Source: CADEED01 sp963839685 (GTDB lineage Bacteria > Pseudomonadota > Gammaproteobacteria > Steroidobacterales > Steroidobacteraceae). From it: a stretch of DNA of 64,000 nucleotides. The translations under genes and the position numbers were made by a program. Below, piece by piece: positions 17,545 through 26,620 of this stretch (its first letter is position 1; every line of letters starts with the position of its first letter). The notes beneath the pieces were generated by a model that saw only the letters and a program-made list of their open reading frames with translations, had not been told where the DNA came from and did no database searches. The stretch spans positions 1,178,001 through 1,242,000 of the forward strand of contig CAWIVS010000011.1 in the NCBI GenBank assembly GCA_963839685.1. Direction: 5' to 3'.

Positions 17545-18753
17545 ATGCTGGTGCGCTTCTTTTCCGACCTGCGTACTGGCGGTGTTCCGGTCACACTGCC
17601 GGAGTTCCTGAGCCTGCTCGAGGGACTCGAGGCAAGAGTTGCCGCGTTGTCACCGGAGGACTTCTATTACTTTGCGCGCATGGCACTGGTGAAGGACGAG
17701 CGCCACTACGATCGATTCGACCGCGTGTTCGCCGAGCACTTCGCAGGCGCGGAAAAGCTGTTCGAGAAGCTCACGGCCGAGTTGCCCGCCGACTGGCTGC
17801 AGGCGTTGTCTGAACGGCTGTTCAGCGACGAGGAGAAACGCCGCATCCAGGCACAGGGTGGCTGGGAGAAGCTGCTCGAGACACTCAGGCAACGTTTGCA
17901 GGAACAGAAGGGCCGACACGAAGGCGGCAGCAAGTGGATCGGCACGGCGGGTACCTCGCCGTTCGGCAACCGGGGATTCAACCCGGAAGGAGTCCGCATC
18001 GGCCAGGCGGGGTCGCACCAGGGGCGGGCGGTAAAGGTCTGGGAGGCGCGCGACTACCGCAACCTCGACGACGGGGTCGAGCTGGGCACGCGCAACCTCA
18101 AGATGGCATTGCGCCGCCTGCGACGTTTTGCGCGCGAAGGCGCACCCGAGGAGCTGGATCTCGAAGGCACCATCGATTCGACGGCGCGCAACGCCGGAAT
18201 TCTCGATATCCGGCTGCAGCCCGAGAGACGCAATGCCATCAAGCTGCTGCTGTTGCTCGATGTGGGCGGATCGATGGATCCGTACGTGAAGGTCTGCGAA
18301 GAGCTGTTCTCGGCGGCGCGTGCCGAATTCAAGCACCTCGAGTACTTCTACTTCCACAATTTCCCGTACGAACGGCTGTGGAAGGACAACCAGCGGCGCT
18401 TCAGCGTGATCACCGACACACAGGCCGTGCTGCGCACCTTCAATGCCGACTATCGGGTGGTGTTCGTCGGCGATGCGACCATGAGTCCTTACGAAATCGA
18501 GCAACCCGGCGGCAGCGTCGAACACTGGAACGACGAACCGGGCCGCGTCTGGATGCAACGGATTGCGTCGCACTTTCCGCGCCTGGTGTGGCTCAATCCC
18601 GAGCCCGAAGACCACTGGAAATGGACTCCGTCTATCCAGATCACGCGCGAAATCATCGGCAACCGCATGTTCCCGCTGACGCTCGACGGAATCGATCGCG
18701 CAATGCGTGAGCTGAAGCGGAAGACTCTCTATACTGCGCCGGATGTTAGCTAG
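17545..18753 (+). CDS. VWA-domain protein, CoxE-like, partner of the MoxR ATPase
   Basis: The 402-residue protein has a helical N-terminal part and a C-terminal von Willebrand factor A domain. The metal-ion site is DVGGSM (about residues 239-244), a variant of the DxSxS motif where the second position is Gly; the later TxxR/D elements are less clear. The combination with a MoxR ATPase directly upstream is the known MoxR-VWA (CoxD-CoxE type) arrangement. The region after residue 380 overlaps the first codons of the 18743 gene. Cytoplasmic, soluble; no signal peptide. Confidence 0.88.
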   Translation: MLVRFFSDLRTGGVPVTLPEFLSLLEGLEARVAALSPEDFYYFARMALVKDERHYDRFDRVFAEHFAGAEKLFEKLTAELPADWLQALSERLFSDEEKRRIQAQGGWEKLLETLRQRLQEQKGRHEGGSKWIGTAGTSPFGNRGFNPEGVRIGQAGSHQGRAVKVWEARDYRNLDDGVELGTRNLKMALRRLRRFAREGAPEELDLEGTIDSTARNAGILDIRLQPERRNAIKLLLLLDVGGSMDPYVKVCEELFSAARAEFKHLEYFYFHNFPYERLWKDNQRRFSVITDTQAVLRTFNADYRVVFVGDATMSPYEIEQPGGSVEHWNDEPGRVWMQRIASHFPRLVWLNPEPEDHWKWTPSIQITREIIGNRMFPLTLDGIDRAMRELKRKTLYTAPDVS

Positions 18754-19351
18754 GGCAAGCGCCTCATTGATCGCCGTGACTCTGGCAGCCGCGAGTCTCG
18801 CGCAGGCTCCATCCGTGGTCGCCAGCGAACCCGGCGCGCTGGTGACGGTGCCGGGGCTCACACCCGTCATCGTGCGCATCGAGGACGAGATATCGTCCAG
18901 GACCAACAAGTCCGCAGATCGGTTCAAGATCACCGTGGCCGAGGACGTCGCGTGGGTGACGCCGTCATGATTCCCGCCGGGAGCACCGGTGAGGGCGAAG
19001 TGATTATGCAGCAAAGTCGGCGCCGGCGGCAAGGCCGGCGAGCTCATCGTCATGGCACGCTTCGTGCGGGTACGGCGCAATGAAATACGGCTGCGTTCGT
19101 TCGCGCTGGGTGTCGCGGGCAAGGACAGAGTCCGTTGAAGCCCTGGCGGTGTCCTCGTCACCGGGCCGTTCGCAATGTTCCAGAGTGGTCGGATCAACGT
19201 GGTCATGCCACCGAGAGACCTTGGACATGACCAAGACCGCGCTCGAGATCAAATTCGACCTGCGGTGGTGGCTTCAGCGCCGGTGCCGGCGCCGCAACCG
19301 CAATCTGTCGAAACGAAAGTGGGAGGAGACGATGAGTCGAAATCTGATTAG
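18743..19351 (+). pseudogene. Exported protein of unknown function, disrupted by several frame changes
   Basis: The start encodes a clean signal peptide (cleavage near residue 27) and a mature part VPGLTPVIVRIEDEISSRTNKSADRF. The first frame stops at 18970, but the next frames give GDAVMIPAGSTGEGEV, then AKVGAGGKAGEL-IVMARF, then VTGPFAMFQSG and APVPAPQPQSVE, a pattern seen in small exported proteins that carry a 'PAGTxGEGEV' motif. At least three frame changes (about 18955, 19010 and 19130) are needed to read it through. A TATACT box 7 bases before the ATG is a likely -10. The gene overlaps the end of the VWA gene and the start of the next one. Confidence 0.55.
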
Positions 19352-19815
19352 GCGGCCTGGCCGCCATGTTACTCGCGCCAGTTGCAGCCTGATCTCGAAG
19401 GACGATCGTCGGCCGCGAGCCGGCCGCAGCGCTGCCGCTCCGGCCGTTCAACGCGGCAGCCGGCATGTGGTGGTGTTCTTTCGCGAGAAGAAAATGATCG
19501 GGCATGGCGATCGCTTCAAGGTGCGTGAGAACGGCGTCGAGTTGTGCAAGCTCGGCAACGGCACTTTCTGCACGGTGCAGGTGCCCGTCGGCAAACACGA
19601 ATTCGTGACGTCAGACGGAGGCCAAGGATGTGCTGACGGCTTGAAGTGGAATCAGGCGAGGACGCTACTTCGTCCAGGCTGAGCATGTCGATGGGTGTGA
19701 TGGCCGGCCACGGCAATTGGTCGCCCGATACAAGGAAGCGTTCGACGGCATGAAGGACAAGCTCAAGGACAACACCGGCAAGGATCTCGATCCGCTGAAG
19801 CCGGAAAAGAAGTAG
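19332..19815 (+). pseudogene. DUF2846-like exported protein, disrupted by several frame changes
   Basis: A GGAGGAG ribosome-binding site lies 5 bases before the ATG. The start in one frame would read as a signal peptide (MSRNLI then, one base shifted, LAAMLLAPVAA). The middle frame gives a recognisable domain, VVFFREKKMIGHGDRFKVRENGVELCKLGNGTFCTVQVPVGKHEF, that resembles DUF2846-type proteins, and the 3' end reads YKEAFDGMKDKLKDNTGKDLDPLKPEKK before a TAG at 19813. At least three indels separate these parts. The dense clustering of breaks here and in the preceding gene is higher than anywhere else in the window. Confidence 0.5.
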
Positions 19816-19824
19816 TCGCAATGA

Positions 19825-19860
19825 AAAACGCCCGGCGTGCTTGCGCGCGCCGGGCGTTTT
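19825..19860. terminator. Bidirectional intrinsic terminator
   Basis: A 13-base stem (AAAACGCCCGGCG at 19825-19837 paired with 19848-19860) with a 10-base loop is flanked by A- and T-tracts on both sides. It lies between the ends of convergent genes (19332-19815 and the peroxiredoxin), so it can serve both. Confidence 0.85.
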
Positions 19861-20437
19861 ATTTCGTGCAATGCGTCTGGCTGGCCTTCAGCTCGCCTTG
19901 GCAGGCGGAGTGCGCCTTGATCTCGGCCAGCACCATGTCGGAGTGGCCTTTCGGATCCACCTTGTCCCAGTGCTTGACGATCTTGCCGTCGGGGCCGATG
20001 AGGTAAGTCTGGCGGCTGGCGATCTCGACGCCTTCCTTCGGGCTCCACAACACGCCGTATTTCTTGATGGCTTCCTTGTTGGGATCGGCGAGGATGTCGA
20101 AGGGCAGGCTGTGATTCTCGGCGAATTTCTTGTGTGAATCGACGTCGTCGGCGCTCACACCGAGGATCACGGCGTCGACCTTCTTGAACGCAAAAATGTT
20201 GTCGCGCAGTTCGCAGGCCTGGGTAGTACAGCCGGGGGTCTCATCCTTCGGATAGAAGTAGAGCACCACCCATTTGCCCTTGTACTGCGAGAGCGTGTGC
20301 CATTCGCCTTTCTGGTCCTGTAGTTTGAAGTCTGGCGCGGCGGTACCGGCGGCAGGCGCCGTGTCCCCCGCCAGAGCGCAAACACTTGCGGTCGCCGCCA
20401 TCAGGGCGGTGACCAATGTCCGTCGAAGTGCGAGCAT
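19859..20437 (-). CDS. Exported peroxiredoxin, BCP/PrxQ type
   Basis: The 192-residue protein has a signal peptide (cleavage about residue 24) and an AhpC/TSA thioredoxin-fold domain. The peroxidatic cysteine is C70 in PGCT, with a second cysteine C75 five residues on, the PrxQ/BCP pattern in which the two form an internal disulfide during peroxide reduction. A C-terminal extension carries two further cysteines. The export signal suggests a periplasmic role in clearing hydroperoxides. A GGAG motif lies just upstream of the ATG at 20437; the long upstream frame is antisense to the patatin gene. It is divergent from patatin, with 27 bases between. Confidence 0.9.
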   Translation of the reverse strand: MLALRRTLVTALMAATASVCALAGDTAPAAGTAAPDFKLQDQKGEWHTLSQYKGKWVVLYFYPKDETPGCTTQACELRDNIFAFKKVDAVILGVSADDVDSHKKFAENHSLPFDILADPNKEAIKKYGVLWSPKEGVEIASRQTYLIGPDGKIVKHWDKVDPKGHSDMVLAEIKAHSACQGELKASQTHCTK

Positions 20438-20464
20438 GTTGTACTCCGTGAAATTGGAAGGGTC

Positions 20465-21599
20465 GTGGGGGAGTCGAATACTAGCAGCGTGGCGCGGGCC
20501 GGTCTCATCCTGACAGGAGGTGGTGCACGCGCCGCGTACCAGGTGGGCGTTCTGAAGGCGCTGGCGGAGATACATCCGCGTCCCGATTGGCCTTTTCCCA
20601 TCATCGTGGGAACGTCGGCGGGCGCCGTGTCGGCCAGCATCCTCGCCGGGAACGTGCTCCGCTGGCATCAATCCGTTTCGGAAATCGAAAAAGTCTGGGC
20701 GAATTTCCGCGTCCATCAGGTGTTCCGATCCGATGCCGCGGCCATGCTCAAGGCGGGCGGCCGCTGGATGGGATCACTGCTGACCGGCGGGCGCCATGGG
20801 GCCGCCCAAGTCGCTGCTCGACAATTCGCCATTGCGCGAACTGCTGGCGCGCGTCACCGACTTCGACGCGGTGCGCACCAACGTGGCCAACGGCCACCTG
20901 CGCGCGCTCGCCCTGTGTGCCACCAGTTACTACACGGCGCGCTCGGTGTCGTTTTTCGAAGCCGACACCACCGTGAGTGAATGGTCGCGCGCGCAGCGGC
21001 ACGGCGAGCGGGTACCCTTGTCGCTCGACTACCTCATGGCGAGCCTGAGCGTTCCGTTCCTGTTCCCGCCCACCTGCCTGCAGGGTGAATTCTTCGGCGA
21101 TGGCGCCATGCGCCAGACGGCGCCGCTGTCGCCGGCGATCCATCTCGGCGCGGACCGGCTGCTGGTGGTGGCCGTACGACCCACCCACCTCGATGCCATC
21201 CCGCGCTTCATCGCCGCCGACTCACCGCCGACGCCCGGGCAGCTGTTCGGTTACATGCTGGACACGCTGTTCAGCGACCAGATCTCCGCCGACCTCGAGA
21301 ATCTCACCCGCATCAACCGGATCTCGGCGCTGGCCGGCGCAGCCACCGGCACCCGCCAGATCCGCACCGTGATGCTCACGCCGAGTCTCGATCCCTCGGA
21401 GCTCGCGGTGCGCTTCGTCGGCACGCTGCCGGTGAGCCTGCGCGCGCTGATGGGCATCATCGGCGCGCGCGGCGCCGCGGGCGCACTGCTCGCGAGTTAC
21501 CTGATGTTCGAGTCCGCGTATACGCGGGAACTCATCGAGCTGGGATTTCGCGACACGCTGGCCAGGCGCGACGAGCTCAGCGCGCTGCTCGAGCCTTGA
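20465..21599 (+). CDS. Patatin-like phospholipase, one frame change near base 20795
   Basis: Patatin-like enzymes are serine lipases with a Ser-Asp dyad. The N-terminal frame gives the oxyanion loop LTGGGARAAYQVGVL and the GTSAG nucleophile elbow (GxSxG). The second frame, from about 20796, continues with the dyad motif DGA in FFGDGAMRQTAPLSPAIHLGADRLLVVAVR and a helical C-terminus. The frames join around 20790-20800 in a run of purines, so a single indel is the simplest explanation. Start codon is GTG; a second in-frame GTG at 20489 is also possible. It overlaps the following phosphopantetheinyl transferase start. Confidence 0.82.
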
Positions 21600-22393
21600 A
21601 ACTCGCCACCTCCGAGCTGCACGTCTGGCTCGCCTTTGACCGGGAGCTGACCGACCAGCGCCTGGTCGAAGCTTATGCGGCATTACTCGATGCCGGCGAG
21701 CAGGAACGCGCGGCGCGGTTTCGCTCGGATGAACACGCGCACCAGTTCCTGGTGACGCGAGCGCTGCAACGCTCTGTGTTGTCGTGTTACGCCCCGGAAA
21801 TCGCGCCCGCCCGGTGGCGCTTCGTGGCCGGCGAGCGCGGCAAGCCCGAGCTCGCGCCCGAATTCACGGGGCTCGGCCTGCGGTTCAACGTTTCCCACAG
21901 TGCGTCGCTGGTGGCGATGGCGGTAACGCGTGCGGGGCCGGTGGGTGTGGACGTCGAATGCCTGGATGAACGCGCCGCGCCGCTGGCGCTGGCGACACGG
22001 TATTTCACTCCCGGTGAGGCGCGTCAGCTCGCAAGTTTCCCCGCGACCGAACAGCAGCAGCATTTCTACCGCCTCTGGACACTCAAGGAAGCCTGGCTCA
22101 AGGCGACGGGAAGAGGAGTCGCCGAGGGCCTGGCGGGAATCTCGTTCGAGTTCGACGCTGCAGGCCACGTAGACAAGGTGGCAATGCCCGTCGGCGACAT
22201 TGGGCGGTGGCAATTCTGGCAGGGGCGGCCCAGCGAGCAGCACCTGGTGGCGATCGCCGCCAGCAATCCCTGGGCGCCACTCACGATCTCGGTGTTTCGG
22301 CGGCTGCCGGCAGCGGAGCTCGAATACGAGTCACAGCCCGCACTGCAGCTGGTGGCCGGCGCATCAGGTCAGGAAAAGCGCGCCCAGTCCTAA
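21596..22393 (+). CDS. 4'-phosphopantetheinyl transferase, Sfp type
   Basis: Such enzymes move the phosphopantetheine arm from CoA onto a carrier protein. The 265-residue protein has the family motifs in order: an RFxSDEHAHQF block, FNVSHS, GVDVE with the metal-binding acidic residues and WTLKEAWLKATG. It starts with TTG overlapping the patatin stop (TTGA), indicating translational coupling. Partner carrier proteins are not in the window. The 3' end overlaps the convergent mgtE gene by 30 bases. Confidence 0.87.
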   Translation: MKLATSELHVWLAFDRELTDQRLVEAYAALLDAGEQERAARFRSDEHAHQFLVTRALQRSVLSCYAPEIAPARWRFVAGERGKPELAPEFTGLGLRFNVSHSASLVAMAVTRAGPVGVDVECLDERAAPLALATRYFTPGEARQLASFPATEQQQHFYRLWTLKEAWLKATGRGVAEGLAGISFEFDAAGHVDKVAMPVGDIGRWQFWQGRPSEQHLVAIAASNPWAPLTISVFRRLPAAELEYESQPALQLVAGASGQEKRAQS

Positions 22394-23719
22394 CAACGTC
22401 GCGAAGCCGATGCAGTCCGTGAACGTGGTGAGGATCACGCCTGCCGACAGCGCCGGATCTATGCGCAGGCGGCGCAGCGCGAGCGGCACGATGACGCCCA
22501 CGGTCGCGGCCGCGAGCAGATTGACCAGCATTGCCGCGGCGATGATCGCGGCGATCTTCCAGGCACCGAACCATAAGATGGTCACTGCCCCGACCACCGC
22601 CGCCCACAACATGCCATTGAGGCCGCCGACGGCGATTTCCTTCCATAGCAGCCAGCGTCCATTGACCCACTCGACCTGGCCGAGCGCGATGCCGCGGATG
22701 ATCAGCGTGACGGTCTGCGTACCGGCGATGCCACCCATCGACGCCACGATGGGCATGAGAGCCGCGAGTGCCGCCACCTTCTCGATAGTGCCTTCGAAAC
22801 GGCTGACCACGGCCGCCGCGAGGAACGCGGTCGCCAGGTTGATGCCCAGCCACACCAGTCGGCGCCGCGTCGACGGGATGATGCCCGCGAACACATCTTC
22901 TTCATCGCGCAGGCCGGCCGCGGACATGACCTCGTGCGCAGCTTCTTCGCGAATGACGTCGACGACGTCATCGACTGTGATACGTCCCAGCAACTTGCCC
23001 GTGGCATCGACCACGGCGGCTGACACCAGGTCGCGGTCCTGGAACAGGCGCGCGACCTCGTTGGCATTCGTGTCCGGAGCGATGCGCGGGGCGTCCGGAT
23101 CGAGAATGTCGCCGACGCTCTTCTCCGGATCCTCGGTGAGCAGCCGGGTGAGCGCGACAGTGCCGTGGTACCTGTCATCGCGATCCACCACGAACAACCG
23201 GTCCGTCTTGTCGGGCAGCTCGCCGCGCATGCGCAGGTAGCGCAACACCACCTCGACAGTGACGTCGGCGCGCACGCTCACGGTGTCGGTGTTCATGAGT
23301 CCGCCGGCCGTGTCCGGCTCGTAGGACAACACCGAGTTGAGCCGCTCGCGATCCTGGGTATCCATGGACTTGACGAGCTGGGCGCTCACGGCCTCCGGCA
23401 GATCGCCGACCAGGTCCGCGAGGTCATCGAGCTCCATGCCTTCGGCGGCCGCCAGCAGCTCGTTGGCGTCCATGCCCTCGATCATTGCCTGGCGCACGTC
23501 TTCGCTGAGCTCGACCAGCACGTCGCCTTCCACTTCCGGCTCGACGAAGTTCCAGACCACTTCCCGCTGCGCCGGGGGCAGCGACTCGATCAGGTTTGCG
23601 ACCTCCGCCGGGTGCATGGCGGCAACCATGCGCGCCGCGCCACGCCACGAACCTTCACGCAACGCGCCGCGCAGCGCCGCAAGCCGGCGTTCTTTCTTGG
23701 GTGTGCGCGTCGCTTCCAT
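22364..23719 (-). CDS. mgtE: Magnesium transporter MgtE
   Basis: MgtE is a magnesium channel of the inner membrane gated by its own cytoplasmic Mg2+-sensing domains. From the ATG at 23719 the protein has 451 residues, the usual length: an N-domain (about residues 1-125, with the HPAEVANLIESLPP motif), two CBS domains (about 130-250, with DTAGGLMNTD and the GRITVDDVVDVIREE motif) and five membrane segments ending in LLGLGALFL. A TACACT -10-like box lies 10 bases upstream. The reading frame is continuous with rapZ upstream; see the fusion finding. Confidence 0.93.
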   Translation of the reverse strand: MEATRTPKKERRLAALRGALREGSWRGAARMVAAMHPAEVANLIESLPPAQREVVWNFVEPEVEGDVLVELSEDVRQAMIEGMDANELLAAAEGMELDDLADLVGDLPEAVSAQLVKSMDTQDRERLNSVLSYEPDTAGGLMNTDTVSVRADVTVEVVLRYLRMRGELPDKTDRLFVVDRDDRYHGTVALTRLLTEDPEKSVGDILDPDAPRIAPDTNANEVARLFQDRDLVSAAVVDATGKLLGRITVDDVVDVIREEAAHEVMSAAGLRDEEDVFAGIIPSTRRRLVWLGINLATAFLAAAVVSRFEGTIEKVAALAALMPIVASMGGIAGTQTVTLIIRGIALGQVEWVNGRWLLWKEIAVGGLNGMLWAAVVGAVTILWFGAWKIAAIIAAAMLVNLLAAATVGVIVPLALRRLRIDPALSAGVILTTFTDCIGFATLLGLGALFLT

Positions 23720-24730
23720 GACGCCGCGGAGTGTAGTCGAATTTATTCTGATGGACGCCGTCGCTTCGACGGCGTTTTCCGGCGTGGCGCGCAGCGCCTG
23801 GAATCGCCTGACTAGGCGACTGAGGAGGACTGCGTGCCGGCGAGCGTCGGGCGCGTGGGTGATGGAGCGCATCTCGCCGAGCGAGTTGTGGCGGATGGCG
23901 ATGACGGGGTAAGTCTGGGCCAGCCGCTCGGCGATGCGCTCCGCCAGGTACACCGAGCGATGGCGCCCGCCGGTGCAGCCGATGGCGATCGACAGGTAGC
24001 GGCGATTCGCGGCCTGGTGTTCGGGGATTCGCGCGGCCACGAACTGCAGGATGTCTTCGAGCAGCCGCGGCACGCTGCGTTGCGCTTCGAGGAACCGGAT
24101 GACGTCGGCATCGCGGCCGGTCAGCGCGCGCAGCGCGGGATCCCAGTACGGATTCGGCAGGGCGCGCGCGTCGAACACGAAATCCGCGTCACCCGGGATG
24201 CCGTTCTTGAAGCCGAAGGACTCCACCAGCAGCGACAGCCGGGCGGCGCTGCGCTTTTCCACGCGCTGGCTGATGAGTTCGCGCAGATCGTGCACACCCA
24301 TGCGCGAGGTGTCGATCACCAGGTCCGCGGCGTTGAGGATGGGCTCGAGCAGTCGCCGTTCGATCGCGATGGCTTCCTTGAGTGATACATGGTCCGTGCT
24401 GATGGGATGCTTGCGGCGCGTTTCGGCGAACCGGCGCAGCAATTCATCGTCGTTGGCGAGCAGAAACACGATCTCGCACTGGATGCCGCTTTTCTTGAGT
24501 TCCTCGATGAGGTGCGGAACGGTTTCGATCTCGGCCGCCGCATTGCGCGCGTCCACGCCCACCGCGGCGCGCGAGTACTGCGACTCGTTGTTGCGCAGGG
24601 TGTGCGAAATGAAGGGTTTAAGCAGGGCTGCCGGGATGTTGTCGACGCAGTAGAAGCCGGCATCCTCGAGCATGTGCAGTGCCACGCTCTTGCCGGATCC
24701 CGACAGCCCGCTGACCAGAATCAGACGCAT
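23720..24730 (-). CDS. rapZ: RNase adapter protein RapZ, no stop before mgtE
   Basis: RapZ binds small RNAs and directs RNase E to them, setting GlcN-6-P synthase levels. The N-terminal Walker A GLSGSGKS (residues 8-15), DNIPAALL, and C-terminal CTGGRHRSVYLAERIAERL motif are all present. Family similarity ends near residue 285 (about 23870), but the frame carries on for another fifty residues of low-similarity sequence and directly into MgtE without a stop. In the adjoining frame a TAG occurs at about 23812, as expected if a single base is wrong. The real RapZ stop is therefore uncertain; the coordinates given run to the MgtE start. Confidence 0.88.
23755..23778. terminator. Stem-loop between rapZ and mgtE
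   Basis: A perfect 9-base stem (23755-23763 with 23767-23775) and a three-base loop is followed on the + strand by a short T run. On the minus strand, where both genes lie, it is followed by AT-rich sequence and then the mgtE -10 box. It supports two separate transcripts rather than a natural rapZ-mgtE fusion. Confidence 0.45.
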
Positions 24731-24752
24731 GGAGTTCAGGCGGCCCTCCTGG

Positions 24753-25073
24753 TCACCTGCCTTGCTCCTTGCGGGCCTCGGCGGCGTGGTGGTCGGATTT
24801 CCGTTCCTTGTGCTTGATCACGCGCCGGTCGAGCTTGTCAGCCAGCAGGTCGATGGCGGCGTACATGTCTTCTTCGATGGCGTCGGCATGAAAGGCATTG
24901 CCGCGCACATGCAAGGTGGCTTCGGCCTTTTGTCGGAGCTTTTCGACCGTCAGGATGCAATGGACGTCGATTACGTGATCGAAATGGCGCGAGATCCTTT
25001 CGAGTTTCTTCTCGACGTAGGAGCGCATTGACGGGGTGACTTCGACATGATGACCGGAAAGCGACAATTGCAT
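24753..25073 (-). CDS. hpf: Ribosome hibernation promoting factor, short form
   Basis: The 106-residue protein is a single RaiA/HPF domain (LSLSGHHVEVTPSMRSYVEKKL at the start, RGNAFHADAIEEDMYAAIDLLADKLDRRVIKHKER toward the end). Short HPF dimerises 70S ribosomes to 100S with RMF during stasis. It lies between rpoN and rapZ. In many gammaproteobacteria ptsN follows hpf; here only 22 bases separate hpf from rapZ, so ptsN is not at this place. Confidence 0.93.
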   Translation of the reverse strand: MQLSLSGHHVEVTPSMRSYVEKKLERISRHFDHVIDVHCILTVEKLRQKAEATLHVRGNAFHADAIEEDMYAAIDLLADKLDRRVIKHKERKSDHHAAEARKEQGR

Positions 25074-25115
25074 GATTCGTCTCCTTTTTTGGCCTATCTA
25101 CTTCTCTGGAATTCG

Positions 25116-26555
25116 TTACCTGGCTGCAGCCCTTGCCTTGCGTTCGTTGGAAGGCGCGAGCCCGAGCGCCTCGCGGTACTTGGCCACGGTGCGGCGCGCC
25201 ACGGCGATGCCTTCGCCCGACAGGAGATCCGCGATGCGGCTGTCAGACAGCGGATTACCGGGATCTTCTTCCTTGATGAGTTTGCGGATCTTGGCGCGCA
25301 CCGCCGTGGAAGACGCGCCGCCACCGTCGGCGGCTTCGACCTGGCTGGAAAAGAAATACTTGAGCTCGAACACGCCGCGCGGCGTGTGCATGTACTTGCT
25401 CGAGGTCACGCGTGAAATCGTCGATTCGTGCATGTCGATGGCCTGGGCGATGTCCTTGAGGATCATCGGGCGCATGCTCTCTTCACCGTGCTCGAGGAAG
25501 GCGGACTGGCGCTCGACGATGCTCCTCGCCACCTTCATGAGGGTCTCGTTGCGGATTTCGAGACTCTTGAGCAGCCAGCGCGCTTCCTGCAATTGGGCGC
25601 GCATCGAGGAGTGTCCGGCACCGCGGCCCAGCAGGTCGGCGTAACTCTGGTTGAGGCGCACGCGCGGCAACGTGGAGCTGTTGACCTCGACGGTCCAGCC
25701 GCGATCCGTGCGTCGCACGAACACATCGGGTATCACGTATTCGGCCTTGGCGCTCGAAACCGTGGCGCCGGGCCGCGGATGGCAGCCACGCACCAGCGCG
25801 ACCGCCAGCGCAAGTTCCTCGTCGGAAACCGACAGCTCGCGCCGCAGCAGCGTGAGCTCGCGGTCGGCCAGCAGATCGAGATGTCTTTCGGCGATCGCGA
25901 TCGCCAGCTTCAGGCCCGGCGTGTCCGGGTGCAGCATCCGCAGCTGCAGCGTCAGCGACTCGCCCAGGTTGCGCGCCGCAATGCCGGGGGGATCCAGCGT
26001 CTGGACGAGTTTGAGCACGCGCTCGACTTCGGCGGCATCCGCGGTCACTTCCGGCAGCAGCGTGGCCGCGATGTCGTCGAGCGTGTCGGTGACGTAACCG
26101 TCGTCGTTGATGGCATCGACGATGGCGCGCGCGATGGCCAGCTCGTGCGGCGCCAGGTTGCCGTACTCGAGTTGTGTGAGGAGGTGGTCCTGCAGCGACA
26201 GCTGCGCGTCGTCGGCGACTTCGGCGGCGCGCTCGTCGTCATCGCGCCAGGAGTCGGATCCGGCGCTGCGCTCGTTCCACGCGTCTTCGATGACCTCGGT
26301 TTCGACCACCACTTCGGGAGCCGGCTGCGCGTCGACACGCTGCTCCTCCGGCATCGGATGTGGCTCGAGTGTGTCGAACGTCCCGGTGGCGTCGTATTCG
26401 TCCACGGGCTCGAGCATGACGTTGCTTTCGAGCTGCTCGCGGATGTGCGCCTGCAGCTCCAGTGCAGGCATTTGCAGGAGGCGGATGGCCTGCTGCAGCT
26501 GCGGGGTCATGGTGAGTTGCTGACCCAGCTTCAGCTGCAATGAGGGCTTCATCAT
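25116..26555 (-). CDS. rpoN: RNA polymerase sigma-54 factor
   Basis: Sigma-54 directs transcription of nitrogen, motility and envelope genes that depend on enhancer-binding ATPases. The 479-residue protein shows region I at its start (KPSLQLKLGQQLTMTPQLQQAIRLLQ), an acidic region II, and the C-terminal RpoN box ARRTVAKYREAL. The frame stays open to a TTG at 26579, but the ATG at 26555 starts exactly at the conserved MMKPSLQL and is preferred. It follows lptB on the same strand with a 65-base gap, the normal gammaproteobacterial order. Confidence 0.96.
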   Translation of the reverse strand: MMKPSLQLKLGQQLTMTPQLQQAIRLLQMPALELQAHIREQLESNVMLEPVDEYDATGTFDTLEPHPMPEEQRVDAQPAPEVVVETEVIEDAWNERSAGSDSWRDDDERAAEVADDAQLSLQDHLLTQLEYGNLAPHELAIARAIVDAINDDGYVTDTLDDIAATLLPEVTADAAEVERVLKLVQTLDPPGIAARNLGESLTLQLRMLHPDTPGLKLAIAIAERHLDLLADRELTLLRRELSVSDEELALAVALVRGCHPRPGATVSSAKAEYVIPDVFVRRTDRGWTVEVNSSTLPRVRLNQSYADLLGRGAGHSSMRAQLQEARWLLKSLEIRNETLMKVARSIVERQSAFLEHGEESMRPMILKDIAQAIDMHESTISRVTSSKYMHTPRGVFELKYFFSSQVEAADGGGASSTAVRAKIRKLIKEEDPGNPLSDSRIADLLSGEGIAVARRTVAKYREALGLAPSNERKARAAAR

Positions 26556-26620
26556 CGACACTGGCGCAGGTGTCCCCAACGCTATGAAAGTAAGAGAGTT
26601 TTCCGAGTAGGCCCAGAGTG

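Noticed and set aside
19080..19682. Single 200-codon protein covering both broken exported-protein genes
   Set aside because: Only its middle and end match a domain; the first 84 codons are an off-frame reading of the preceding gene.
22364..24730. Natural RapZ-MgtE fusion enzyme
   Set aside because: Kept as a finding but not annotated as one gene, because a stem-loop, a -10-like box and a nearby out-of-frame stop lie between the two.
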